DNA of 7,623 bases from an uncultured Flavobacteriales bacterium. Lineage in GTDB: Bacteria > Bacteroidota > Bacteroidia > Flavobacteriales_D > Crocinitomicaceae. Below are positions 1-6,882 of this stretch, one piece after another. Position 1 is the first letter of the stretch; the number at the start of each line of letters is the position of its first letter. A program made the translations under genes and the position numbers. The stretch is taken from NCBI GenBank assembly GCA_913031405.1, contig CAJWCX010000046.1:1-7623 (forward strand). The letters are read 5' to 3'. The notes under the pieces were generated by a model, which worked only from the letters and a program-made list of their open reading frames with translations, ran no database searches and was not told the DNA's origin.

Positions 1-708
1 AGTGATAGTTAAGCTCAAAAACAAGACAATAACCGAAAGAAAATAGATGATGTCTTCACTGACTACCACCCCTTTTGTAATGGAGTCGTAATGAAAGGCC
101 AAGCTAAAATATTTAATGACATAGTCCAAATCACCCATCTGTCCAAAGTCACCCAATAAGTTTAATCCATCAAATAGAAACCAGCACAAAAACATGGCAA
201 TTATAAAGGCTACGATTTGACTGCTCGTGATTGAGGATGCGAAAATACCTATCGCAACAAATACACTACCCAATAGGATGAGCCCAATGTAGGAGGTCAA
301 AGTGGCTCCCCCATCAATAATACCAATGGGCTTGCCTAGAAAGTAGATTGAAATGTAATAGATAATAGTTGGTGCAAGTGCAATCAACAGCAGCGTCACT
401 CCCGCTAGATACTTAGCCATGAGAATACCCATGTCTGAAATAGGTCTTGTAAATAACAACTCAATGGTACCAGTTCGCTTCTCCTCAGCAAATGATTTCA
501 TCGTGATGGCCGGAATGAGAATTAAAAAAATGATGGGAGAAAGATTAAAAAAAGGAACCAAATCAGCCTCTGAACCTACAAGAAGATTGGTATTGTATGA
601 CAGAACCCAATGAAATAAACCAGAAGCAATTAAAAAAATCAAGATAAATACGTACCCGATGGTCGAGCTGAGAAAACTACTTAATTCTTTGAAATAAAGG
701 GCGCGCAT
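1..708 (-). CDS. gldF: Gliding-motility ABC transporter permease GldF (3' end cut by window edge)
   Basis: This is the integral-membrane ABC-2-type permease predicted to act with GldA and GldG in the inner membrane; in flavobacteria this transporter has been tied to gliding motility. The frame is open from the ATG at 708-706 down to position 1, giving 236 residues with no stop. The family is roughly 240 residues, so only a few C-terminal codons are missing. Hydrophobic spans lie near residues 16-37, 56-70, 99-123, 138-160, 164-186 and 217-236. The cytoplasmic motif SFAEEKRTGTIELLFTRPI (72-90) is typical of ABC-2 permeases, and HYDSITKGVVVSEDIIYF (206-223) matches the conserved GldF tail. The start is the first ATG after an AT-rich leader with a candidate promoter. 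It lies 101 bp downstream of the monooxygenase-fold gene on the same strand. gldG would be expected just beyond the left edge, but that is inference. Confidence 0.9.
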   Translation of the reverse strand, partial: MRALYFKELSSFLSSTIGYVFILIFLIASGLFHWVLSYNTNLLVGSEADLVPFFNLSPIIFLILIPAITMKSFAEEKRTGTIELLFTRPISDMGILMAKYLAGVTLLLIALAPTIIYYISIYFLGKPIGIIDGGATLTSYIGLILLGSVFVAIGIFASSITSSQIVAFIIAMFLCWFLFDGLNLLGDFGQMGDLDYVIKYFSLAFHYDSITKGVVVSEDIIYFLSVIVLFLSLTIT

Positions 709-727
709 ATTTTACTTTATCAGTTCT

Positions 728-735
728 CAAAAATA
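728..735 (-). promoter_or_regulatory. Candidate Bacteroidota -7 promoter element upstream of gldF
   Basis: Read on the minus strand this is TATTTTTG, an exact match to the TAnnTTTG -7 consensus of Bacteroidota primary-sigma promoters. It sits 19 bases upstream of the gldF ATG, implying a short leader of about a dozen bases. No TTG is found at the expected -33 distance, and such AT-rich octamers arise by chance, so the call is tentative. It also overlaps a perfect inverted repeat (729-743). Confidence 0.35.
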
Positions 736-743
736 GTATTTTT
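729..743. repeat. Perfect 7+1+7 AT inverted repeat in the gldF leader
   Basis: AAAAATA (729-735), a single G (736) and TATTTTT (737-743) form a perfect palindrome overlapping the candidate gldF -7 element. It could be a regulator-binding site or simply reflect AT-rich intergenic composition. It is too AT-rich, and its one-base centre too tight, to be a convincing terminator. Confidence 0.4.
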
Positions 744-809
744 AATAGGAAGCGCTCATATTTTTATCAAGTCTTATTTGTTGGTTTCCTAGCAGGTCTA
801 TTTTGAAGC

Positions 810-1115
810 TCATTTGGAATTCATTCCATCAAAATAGATTTCATGGCTCCAAGCTTCTGGTCTGTCACCAAAATAAGGTTTGATTTTGTTCCATAATCCA
901 ATAAAAACAGGTGAATTTCGATAAGTATTTAGGGCTTCTTCGCTATCCCAATGACTGTAGGTCATAATGATATTTTTGTGGTGTAGGTCATGAAGTAATC
1001 TCATTCCAATACATCCCGGATACTGAACGATAGCCAATTTCTTTTCATTGAATTCTTCAAAAAAGGAGGGGAGGTGTTCCTCTTTGATATGGAGCTTAAC
1101 TATTCTAATGAGCAT
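810..1115 (-). CDS. Antibiotic biosynthesis monooxygenase (ABM)-fold small protein
   Basis: A 101-residue cytoplasmic protein of the dimeric alpha/beta-barrel ABM superfamily. Family members include quinol monooxygenases and haem-degrading enzymes, but many are uncharacterised. The order fits one ferredoxin-like ABM domain: an N-terminal strand (MLIRIVKLHI, 1-10), an amphipathic helix around 13-30, PGCIGMRLLHD (33-43), the strand and helix IIMTYSHWDSEEALNTYRNS (49-68), the helix FIGLWNKIKPYF (71-82) and a closing PEAWS (86-90). The SHW(D/E)SE...YR.S pattern is what I recognise from Bacteroidota homologues. The ATG at 1115 overlaps the stop of the upstream DUF62 gene by one base (TAATG), suggesting translational coupling. 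A neighbourhood of DUF62, this protein and gldF seems familiar in flavobacteria. The substrate is unknown, and a haem or quinone role would be speculation. Confidence 0.8.
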   Translation of the reverse strand: MLIRIVKLHIKEEHLPSFFEEFNEKKLAIVQYPGCIGMRLLHDLHHKNIIMTYSHWDSEEALNTYRNSPVFIGLWNKIKPYFGDRPEAWSHEIYFDGMNSK

Positions 1116-1978
1116 TAAAATAACGTTTTAAGTGATCCTTTGGGGCTAAAATCAACCTTGACAAGATCTCTGGTTTTAACTCCAAAAAGTTTATTTGCTC
1201 CACCTGTTGTGGTTGTTGCTCCTCGATTGACTGCAATTTCGAGATAATCATTTTCATTGAAGACTGCAACACGCTCTCCATTTTGAACCTGATTGTAGCT
1301 GTTGGAAATGGCGTCAATGAAATAATCGTGATGAAAGCGAATGGTAAAAGGTGCATCAGAAGGGTATCTTTCAAAATCCTGACGTGTGATATTTGTAATA
1401 AGATTTCCAAAAGCATCTATATGAATGACCATACCTCGAATGGTAAATTCTTCAATTAGCGCCTTCGGAATAAGAGCCTTTTTGTAAGTGTTAATAGGGT
1501 TGGCAAAGTTTTTGAGCTTTTGTCCTTGATGTATTTTGTCGGCAATCTTGACAAAACAGTTTTTCATAGGAAATTTCAGTTCATCCAAGTTTTTTTCGTC
1601 AATTTTATACCGCCATAATTCCTGAGGTTCTCTTTCATCCAAAAATGCTCCAAAAAAACCACTATCATTAGAGATGAAATATTGATCATCAAATTTCATA
1701 ATAGTTGGATAACTTGGAACGAATTTACTTTCATTCGAATAAGCAGGGGGAACAATCATTGGCTCACTATCCACGCCAACCAGGTGAATTGTTCCTGCAG
1801 GAAATGATTTATAGCTACAACGCATCTGAAAAGCCGCATTGGCAACATCAAATGCACCAATAGAATGCGATATGTCAATAATATTAAAGCTTGGATTTGC
1901 CTTTAATAGAGCTCCCTTAATGGAGGCAATATAATAATCCTGGACTCCTGTATCAGATATTAAAGTGATGATTTGCAT
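1115..1978 (-). CDS. SAM hydrolase / SAM-dependent halogenase family protein (DUF62), divergent active site
   Basis: A 287-residue cytoplasmic protein of the DUF62 family, whose studied members hydrolyse S-adenosylmethionine to adenosine and methionine, with fluorinases and chlorinases as relatives. The N-terminal domain shows TLISDTGVQDYYIASIKGA (5-23, cf. TDFG..D.YV...KG), IIDISHSIGAFDV (33-45), GTIHLVGVDSE (62-72) and YFISNDSGFFGAF (100-112, replacing the usual PDNG). The C-terminal domain shows IHIDAFGNLITNI (185-197) and NDYLEIAVNRGA (243-254). D70 fits the family's catalytic Asp. The Arg seven residues later in characterised hydrolases is Pro here, and the usual FHGRDIF-like segment is FPMKNCF (136-142), without its His. 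Activity is therefore uncertain. The start is the first ATG after a 95-bp divergent intergenic region. The gene heads a two-gene unit with the ABM-fold gene. Confidence 0.87.
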   Translation of the reverse strand: MQIITLISDTGVQDYYIASIKGALLKANPSFNIIDISHSIGAFDVANAAFQMRCSYKSFPAGTIHLVGVDSEPMIVPPAYSNESKFVPSYPTIMKFDDQYFISNDSGFFGAFLDEREPQELWRYKIDEKNLDELKFPMKNCFVKIADKIHQGQKLKNFANPINTYKKALIPKALIEEFTIRGMVIHIDAFGNLITNITRQDFERYPSDAPFTIRFHHDYFIDAISNSYNQVQNGERVAVFNENDYLEIAVNRGATTTTGGANKLFGVKTRDLVKVDFSPKGSLKTLF

Positions 1979-2020
1979 TAGGATTCAGAATTCATTGTTC
2001 TAATTAATTTATAATTTTAC

Positions 2021-2028
2021 CAAAAGTA
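2021..2028 (-). promoter_or_regulatory. Candidate -7 element for the DUF62-ABM transcription unit
   Basis: On the minus strand this reads TACTTTTG, an exact TAnnTTTG match, about 42 bases upstream of the DUF62 start codon at 1978. It would give a leader of roughly 35 bases. No clear TTG is present at the expected -33 position, so the call rests on one element and its position in the divergent intergenic region. Confidence 0.4.
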
Positions 2029-2073
2029 ATGATTTACCATAATAAGTGGCTTAAAATCATATAAATTAAATAG

Positions 2074-3033
2074 ATGAAAGGCGTACGGAAAATTCTAATT
2101 AACCCAACGAATCCAGTTGATTTTTTTGGAGTGAACAATTCAAATTTGAAGCACCTCAGGACGTTCTTTCCAAAATTGAAAATTACTTCTCGAGGAAACA
2201 CTTTATCGATTTCTGGAGATGATGAAGTGGTTGATGTTTTTGAACAAAAGGTCAATTTACTGTTGAAGCATCTTAATCGATACAACTCATTGTCAGAGAA
2301 TAATATTGATAATTTGCTGTTGGAGGACGGAGAGAGTCTATTGAATAGCACGAAGTCGTCCGATGTTATTTTATTTGGTAACGGAGGTACTAAAATTCGA
2401 GCTAGAACGGTAAATCAAAAGAAACTAGTAAAGGCCATTTCAACATACGATATGGTTTTTGCGGTTGGGCCGGCTGGAACAGGTAAAACCTACACCGCTG
2501 TTGCACTTGCTGTAAAAGCATTAAAAGAAAAACAGGTTAAACGAATTGTTTTAACACGTCCGGCAGTTGAAGCTGGTGAAAATCTTGGATTTCTTCCTGG
2601 AGATTTCAAAGAAAAGCTTGATCCGTATTTGATGCCTTTGTATGACGCTTTGCGGGAAATGATTCCAGCAGAAAAGCTCGCAGAAATGCTTGAGTATGGG
2701 GTGATTGAGATCGCACCCTTGGCTTTTATGAGGGGTAGAACCCTGGATAAGGCCTTTGTGATTCTGGATGAAGGTCAAAATTCGACGGCTATGCAGATGA
2801 AAATGTTTCTTACGCGAATGGGAACGACAGCGAAATTCATTATCACGGGTGACATGTCTCAAATTGACTTACCTTCGCGCCAAAAATCGGGTCTTGCATA
2901 TGCTTTGGATACCTTGAAAGCAGTTAAAGAGATTGGTGTTGTGAGATTGGGACAAAGTGATGTAGTCCGAAATAAGTTGGTAACAAAAATCATTGAAGCC
3001 TATGATAAATATGATTCAAAAAACAAAAAATAA
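2074..3033 (+). CDS. phoH: PhoH family ATPase (PhoH-like protein)
   Basis: A 319-residue predicted cytoplasmic ATPase of the PhoH/YbeZ family, which resembles the N-terminal half of superfamily 1 helicases and is linked to RNA and ribosome metabolism. Residues 1-75 form the small N-terminal domain typical of bacterial PhoH (VDFFGVNNSNLKHLRTFFP, 15-33). The ATPase domain holds Walker A GPAGTGKT (132-139), LTRPAVEAGENLGFLPGD (160-177), Walker B VILDEGQN (229-236), ITGDMSQIDLP (257-267) and the C-terminal QSDVVRNKLVTKIIEAY (294-310). The Walker B has DEGQN where many bacteria have DEAQN; the variant keeps the acidic pair. The start is the ATG at 2074, preceded by an AT-rich leader with no Shine-Dalgarno. 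It is the first gene of the rightward run, and purC begins three bases after its stop. I see no clear promoter for it. Confidence 0.95.
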   Translation: MKGVRKILINPTNPVDFFGVNNSNLKHLRTFFPKLKITSRGNTLSISGDDEVVDVFEQKVNLLLKHLNRYNSLSENNIDNLLLEDGESLLNSTKSSDVILFGNGGTKIRARTVNQKKLVKAISTYDMVFAVGPAGTGKTYTAVALAVKALKEKQVKRIVLTRPAVEAGENLGFLPGDFKEKLDPYLMPLYDALREMIPAEKLAEMLEYGVIEIAPLAFMRGRTLDKAFVILDEGQNSTAMQMKMFLTRMGTTAKFIITGDMSQIDLPSRQKSGLAYALDTLKAVKEIGVVRLGQSDVVRNKLVTKIIEAYDKYDSKNKK

Positions 3034-3036
3034 ACA

Positions 3037-3981
3037 ATGAAGGCATTAACAAATTCCAGCTTCAACTTCAAGGGACAGCAGTCGGTTTATAATGGAAAGG
3101 TACGAGACGTTTACCATCTTGATAATGAGGTTTTGGTTATGGTGGCATCGGACAGAATTTCGGCATTTGACCATATTCTACCCAAAGGAATTCCTTTTAA
3201 AGGACAGGTTTTGAACCAAGTGGCAACCCTATTTTTAAAGGCTACTGAGGATATCGTTCCGAATTGGCTAGTGGCAACTCCGGATGCCAATGTGGCTGTA
3301 GGAAAAGCTTGCGAACCAATTCGTGTTGAAATGGTCATTCGAGGTTATCTTGCTGGTCACGCTGCAAGAGAATACAGCCTGGGCAAGCGGATTTTGTGCG
3401 GCGTTGAAATGCCCGAAGGAATGAAAGAAAATGACAAGTTTCCTGAACCTATAATTACGCCTGCAACGAAAGCAGAGGAAGGTCATGATGAAGATATTTC
3501 GAGAGAAGAAATATTGTCTCAAAATATCGTAGATGAAGAAATCTACCTACAACTCGAGGATTATACAAGACGTTTGTTTCAGCGAGGAACAGAAATGGCT
3601 GCAGAACGAGGATTAATTTTGGTAGATACCAAATACGAGTTTGGTCTTTTAAACGGAAAAGTAATCTTGATTGATGAAATTCATACGCCTGATTCTTCGC
3701 GTTATTTTTATGCCGATGGCTATGAGCAGAGACAAATAGAGGGTATTCCTCAAAAACAACTTTCTAAAGAATTTGTGCGCCAGTGGCTTATTGAAAATGG
3801 ATTTCAAGGATTAGAAGGACAAACAATGCCTGTGATGCCAGATGAGTTTGTTGAAGTGGTTTCAAATAGATACATCGAGTTGTATGAAAAAATAACTGGA
3901 GCTTCTTTTCAGCGGGCTGATATCAATGATATTCCTTCTAGAATTGAGCAAAATCTTGAACGATACCTCTCAAATTCATAA
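3037..3981 (+). CDS. purC: SAICAR synthetase (phosphoribosylaminoimidazole-succinocarboxamide synthase)
   Basis: This enzyme joins CAIR and aspartate with ATP to make SAICAR in de novo purine synthesis, in the cytoplasm. It has 314 residues, the longer class of PurC seen in Bacteroidota and fungi rather than the form of about 240 residues in E. coli. Visible motifs are the glycine-rich nucleotide loop YNGKVRDVYHL (18-28), VASDRISAFDHILP (36-49), the signature IRVEMVIRGYLAGHAAREY (95-113), the aspartate-site ITPATKAEEGHDEDIS (140-155) and LILVDTKYEFGLLNGKVILI (193-212), followed by DEIHTPDSSRYF (213-224). All expected blocks are present and in order, so it should be active. It starts three bases after the phoH stop and ends ten bases before panB, consistent with co-transcription. 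I see no purine riboswitch or operator, since there is no intergenic space for one. Confidence 0.97.
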   Translation: MKALTNSSFNFKGQQSVYNGKVRDVYHLDNEVLVMVASDRISAFDHILPKGIPFKGQVLNQVATLFLKATEDIVPNWLVATPDANVAVGKACEPIRVEMVIRGYLAGHAAREYSLGKRILCGVEMPEGMKENDKFPEPIITPATKAEEGHDEDISREEILSQNIVDEEIYLQLEDYTRRLFQRGTEMAAERGLILVDTKYEFGLLNGKVILIDEIHTPDSSRYFYADGYEQRQIEGIPQKQLSKEFVRQWLIENGFQGLEGQTMPVMPDEFVEVVSNRYIELYEKITGASFQRADINDIPSRIEQNLERYLSNS

Positions 3982-3991
3982 ATTTACCGCT

Positions 3992-4807
3992 ATGTCAGTA
4001 CATCAAAATGTTAAGAAAGTAACGACCCATACCCTTCAGGAAATGAAAAATGAGGGTGAAAAAATCTCAATGCTCACTGGTTATGATTTTTCCATGGCTC
4101 GAATTATAGACGAATCTGGAATTGATGTGATTTTAGTTGGGGATTCCGCATCAAATGTAATGGCAGGTCATGAAACCACACTTCCGATAACACTGGATCA
4201 AATGATTTATCATGCTTCGTCCGTTGTGCGAGCTGTCAATCGTTCATTAGTTGTTGTGGATATGCCTTTTGGTTCGTATCAAGGTAATTCAATCGAAGCC
4301 TTGTCTAGTGCAATTCGCATTATGAAGGAATCTGGAGGTCATGCCGTAAAAATGGAAGGAGGAAAAGAAATACTTGAATCCATTCAACGTATTCTTACAG
4401 CAGGAATACCTGTGATGGGACATCTTGGTTTGACTCCTCAGTCGATTTATAAATTTGGAACTTACGTTGTAAGAGCTAAAGAGGAAGAAGAGGCAGCAAA
4501 CTTAATTGAAGATGCAAAGGCCCTTGAAGAATCAGGATGTTTTGCTATTGTTTTGGAGAAGATCCCAGCAGCCTTAGCCAAAAAGGTGGCTGAAACTGTT
4601 TCCATTCCTATTATAGGTATTGGGGCAGGAGGTGATGTGGATGGTCAAGTTCTAGTTGTTCATGATATGCTTGGAATTAACAATGAGTTTAGTCCTCGAT
4701 TTTTACGAAAATACAACAACCTTCATGATCATATGAAAACAGCTTTTGAGTCCTATATTAAGGACGTTCGAAGTGGTGATTTTCCTAACGAATCTGAACA
4801 GTATTAA
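3992..4807 (+). CDS. panB: 3-methyl-2-oxobutanoate hydroxymethyltransferase (ketopantoate hydroxymethyltransferase)
   Basis: PanB transfers a hydroxymethyl group from 5,10-methylenetetrahydrofolate to 2-oxoisovalerate, giving ketopantoate, the first committed step towards pantothenate and CoA. I place the start at the ATG at 3992, giving 271 residues, the usual PanB size. An in-frame upstream ATG at 3926 would add 22 residues lying inside the purC end, with no family match. Key positions are the metal-site aspartates in VGDSASNVMAGH (49-60; D51) and VVDMPFGSYQ (88-97; D90), the substrate lysine in AVKMEGG (118-124; K120), the catalytic Glu in VLEKIP (187-192; E189), and IIGIGAG (207-213). All are intact. 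The stop codon directly abuts the start of the lipoprotein gene, so biosynthesis and transporter genes are probably co-transcribed. No other pan gene is in the window. Confidence 0.96.
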   Translation: MSVHQNVKKVTTHTLQEMKNEGEKISMLTGYDFSMARIIDESGIDVILVGDSASNVMAGHETTLPITLDQMIYHASSVVRAVNRSLVVVDMPFGSYQGNSIEALSSAIRIMKESGGHAVKMEGGKEILESIQRILTAGIPVMGHLGLTPQSIYKFGTYVVRAKEEEEAANLIEDAKALEESGCFAIVLEKIPAALAKKVAETVSIPIIGIGAGGDVDGQVLVVHDMLGINNEFSPRFLRKYNNLHDHMKTAFESYIKDVRSGDFPNESEQY

Positions 4808-5887
4808 ATGAAAATCCTTTATTTTGGGCTTTTTCTTTTCATTTTATCATGTGGGAATCAATCCGATGTAAAAACCATTCCAGAAGATCAAAATATTTGT
4901 AAATACAGTAAATGGTTGCGTATATCAGAGGCCAAGGATGTGGTTCAAATTGAGATTCGAAATCCAGCTGATGCCAAACAAATTGTTCGTCTTCAAATTC
5001 CCAATTTTTATCGCCCTTCGAATCCATCAAGGGATTATGATTTATCGAAACCTATTGATCGTTTGGTTTGCCTGTCAAGCACCCATATTGGAATGCTGAG
5101 TGAGTTGAATCTTGAAAATCGAATTGTAGGAGTTTCAAATCTTAAATATGTCTATAATGAGAAACTCATATCAAGTTCACCTGTTGAATTAGGTGAAGAG
5201 CAAACACTTTCGGCAGAAAAAATCATTAGCTCAAGGGCTCAAGCCGTTGTATATAGTGGATTTTCAAATGTATTCCCTAAGCAAGATGTGTTGCATAAGC
5301 TCGGAATTCAAACCTTGCCCAACTATGATTGGAGAGAGGCACATCCTTTGGGCAGGGCAGAATGGATATTGTTATTTGGTTATTTGACTGGTCATGCCAA
5401 GGAAGCCAAGAAAAAGTTTAAAGAAATATGCGAGAATTACCAGAGGATAAAGAACCAAATTCAAAATGATAAGATGATTCAAACACTTTCCGGAAATATG
5501 ACGGGAGATTATTGGTATGCGCCTGCGGGGGATAGCTATCATGCTCAGATTTTAGAAGATGCTGGTTTGTCTTACATCTTCGCAGATCAAACTGGAACGG
5601 GAAGCCTGTCTTTTTCCTTTGAGCACATTTTGGGTGTGACTTCTAATATTGATTTGTGGATCAATCCAGGTTTTGACAGTAAAAATAAAATCCTCAATGC
5701 ATATCCAAAATCTAATCTATTACAGCCTTTAAAAGAAAGTTTAGTATTTTGTTATACACACAACAGTAATAAATATTGGGAGCTTTCATCTTGCCGTCCG
5801 GATTTGGTTCTTGCAGACTATGCAGCGCTTAAAAAAGGAGTTTCTCGGAGCTCCGAGCATTTATTCTTTTACAAACAGGTGAAATGA
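4808..5887 (+). CDS. Lipoprotein substrate-binding protein of a BtuF/FecB-like ABC importer
   Basis: A 359-residue periplasmic binding protein of the helical-backbone metal-receptor type (PBP2, Pfam PF01497-like), predicted to be lipid-anchored. The short signal peptide ends in the lipobox LFILSC, with C15 as the lipidated residue. Residues 31-67 resemble the N-terminal extension found on Bacteroidota members. The binding domain starts near residue 82 (DRLVCLSSTHIGMLSELN, 84-101) and includes NYDWREAHPLGRAEWILLFG (172-191) and YAPAGDSYHAQILEDAG (237-253) ahead of a closing lobe with a typical FEHI (271-274). Family ligands are cobalamin, haem or ferric siderophores; none can be chosen from sequence. 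The ATG follows the panB stop with no gap, and the 3' end overlaps the permease by four bases (ATGA). There is no room for a cobalamin riboswitch directly upstream, which is coding DNA. Confidence 0.9.
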   Translation: MKILYFGLFLFILSCGNQSDVKTIPEDQNICKYSKWLRISEAKDVVQIEIRNPADAKQIVRLQIPNFYRPSNPSRDYDLSKPIDRLVCLSSTHIGMLSELNLENRIVGVSNLKYVYNEKLISSSPVELGEEQTLSAEKIISSRAQAVVYSGFSNVFPKQDVLHKLGIQTLPNYDWREAHPLGRAEWILLFGYLTGHAKEAKKKFKEICENYQRIKNQIQNDKMIQTLSGNMTGDYWYAPAGDSYHAQILEDAGLSYIFADQTGTGSLSFSFEHILGVTSNIDLWINPGFDSKNKILNAYPKSNLLQPLKESLVFCYTHNSNKYWELSSCRPDLVLADYAALKKGVSRSSEHLFFYKQVK

Positions 5888-6882
5888 AAAGCTCCAATTC
5901 ATATCGCGTGCGCTTATTAATTGTATTCCTTGGGATTCTACTTTTTTCCTTTCTTGGTTTATTGATTGGTGATATTCCCACTGATAAAATGGATGTTTAC
6001 AATGCCTTTTTTAATCCATCTGGAGATAATATGGTTGAGCTTATTATCAAAGAAATTAGATTCCCAAGAGTTTCAATCGCCATTATTTCAGGAGCTGCTC
6101 TTGCCATTGCCGGTATGCTCATGCAAACCCTATTTCACAACCCCTTGGCAGGACCTTATGTTTTAGGCATCAACTCAGGGGCGAGCTTAATGGTCGCTTT
6201 AGGTTTGCTGTCTGGAATCGGGTTTTTCAATACAGAACTTGGTCTTATTGGCTCTGCTTTATTCGGGTCTTTTGTCTTTGGTTTGTTGATTTTATTTACG
6301 GCATCTTTTCTTCGCAATCAAATCGGTTTGCTCTTGTTTGGAGTCATGCTGGGAAGCTTTGTGGCAGCCATCATTACCATTTTGGAGGCCAGCTCTCAAG
6401 CTGAAGCGCTAAAAGCTTTTGCACTTTGGTCTATGGGATCATTGAATGCCGTAACTTTAGAACAGGTGCCTCTTATTGCACTTGTTTTTACATTGGGATG
6501 TGTAACAACCTTATTTATTGTCAAGCCACTCAATGTATTGGTGCTTGGAGAGGATGAATGTCGATTAATGGGATACAATATAAAGCGGTTGAGACTTTCT
6601 ATTGTTTTTATAACGGCGTTGTTCACAGGTTTAATTACGGCTTATTGCGGTCCTATTGCTTTTGTGGGATTAGCCGTACCAAACCTTACCCGAATACTTT
6701 TTAAAACTCAGAATCACCTTATGCTTCTCATAGCAAACCTCTTATTTGGGGCCTTTTTTATGTTGAGCTGTGATTTGCTTATTCAGTTATTCAGTGGTAC
6801 AATATTGATCCCTATCAATGCACTCACTTCCTTGCTTGGCGCTCCTTTTGTTATATATATTTTAATCCGTAAGCTCAGATGA
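5884..6882 (+). CDS. FecCD/BtuC-family ABC importer permease
   Basis: A 332-residue inner-membrane permease of the type II importer family that moves cobalamin, haem or iron chelates. It would form the membrane channel as a homodimer. About ten hydrophobic helices are apparent, starting at 9-29. The family signature IRFPRVSIAIISGAALAIAG (58-77) runs into MLMQTLFHNPLAGPYVLGIN (78-97), both well conserved, followed by LWSMGSLNAV (181-190). GEDECRLMGYNIKRLR (222-237) matches the cytoplasmic coupling segment that contacts the ATPase, and GPIAFVGLAVPNLTR (256-270) matches BtuC GPIGFIGLVIPH. It starts in a four-base ATGA overlap with the lipoprotein gene and ends in another with the ATPase gene, so the three are likely translated together and form one transporter. 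The length is normal for the family. Confidence 0.95.
   Translation: MKSSNSYRVRLLIVFLGILLFSFLGLLIGDIPTDKMDVYNAFFNPSGDNMVELIIKEIRFPRVSIAIISGAALAIAGMLMQTLFHNPLAGPYVLGINSGASLMVALGLLSGIGFFNTELGLIGSALFGSFVFGLLILFTASFLRNQIGLLLFGVMLGSFVAAIITILEASSQAEALKAFALWSMGSLNAVTLEQVPLIALVFTLGCVTTLFIVKPLNVLVLGEDECRLMGYNIKRLRLSIVFITALFTGLITAYCGPIAFVGLAVPNLTRILFKTQNHLMLLIANLLFGAFFMLSCDLLIQLFSGTILIPINALTSLLGAPFVIYILIRKLR

Noticed and set aside
419..613. 64-codon plus-strand frame at the left end
   Set aside because: It is antisense to gldF, whose ABC-2 motifs lie in the minus-strand frame.
1064..1075. GGAGGGGAGG purine run resembling a Shine-Dalgarno on the plus strand
   Set aside because: It is antisense to ABM-fold codons, no plus-strand gene follows, and the genes here do not appear to rely on Shine-Dalgarno sites.
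1105..1416. 103-codon minus-strand frame within the DUF62 gene
   Set aside because: It is a frame shadow of a gene whose motifs are clear in the other frame, on the same strand.
1995..2019. TTG followed by TATAAT/TAATTTTA as a phoH promoter
   Set aside because: Spacing between the elements is about 9-14 bases, too short for either sigma-70-type or Bacteroidota consensus promoters, and TAATTTTA mismatches TAnnTTTG.
2758..2781. PhoH Walker B with DEGQN instead of DEAQN as a functional anomaly
   Set aside because: The Asp-Glu pair is retained and a small-residue swap at this position is likely ordinary variation in the family.
2551..2862. 103-codon minus-strand frame inside phoH
   Set aside because: It is antisense to the highly conserved PhoH ATPase core and has no recognisable protein features.
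3926..3991. 22-codon N-terminal extension of panB from an upstream in-frame ATG
   Set aside because: It lies mostly inside the purC 3' end, has no resemblance to PanB, and the ATG at 3992 gives the standard family length.
5877..5882. AGGTGA as a ribosome binding site for the permease
   Set aside because: Only one base separates it from the ATG, too close to act as a normal Shine-Dalgarno; coupling by the ATGA overlap explains the start better.
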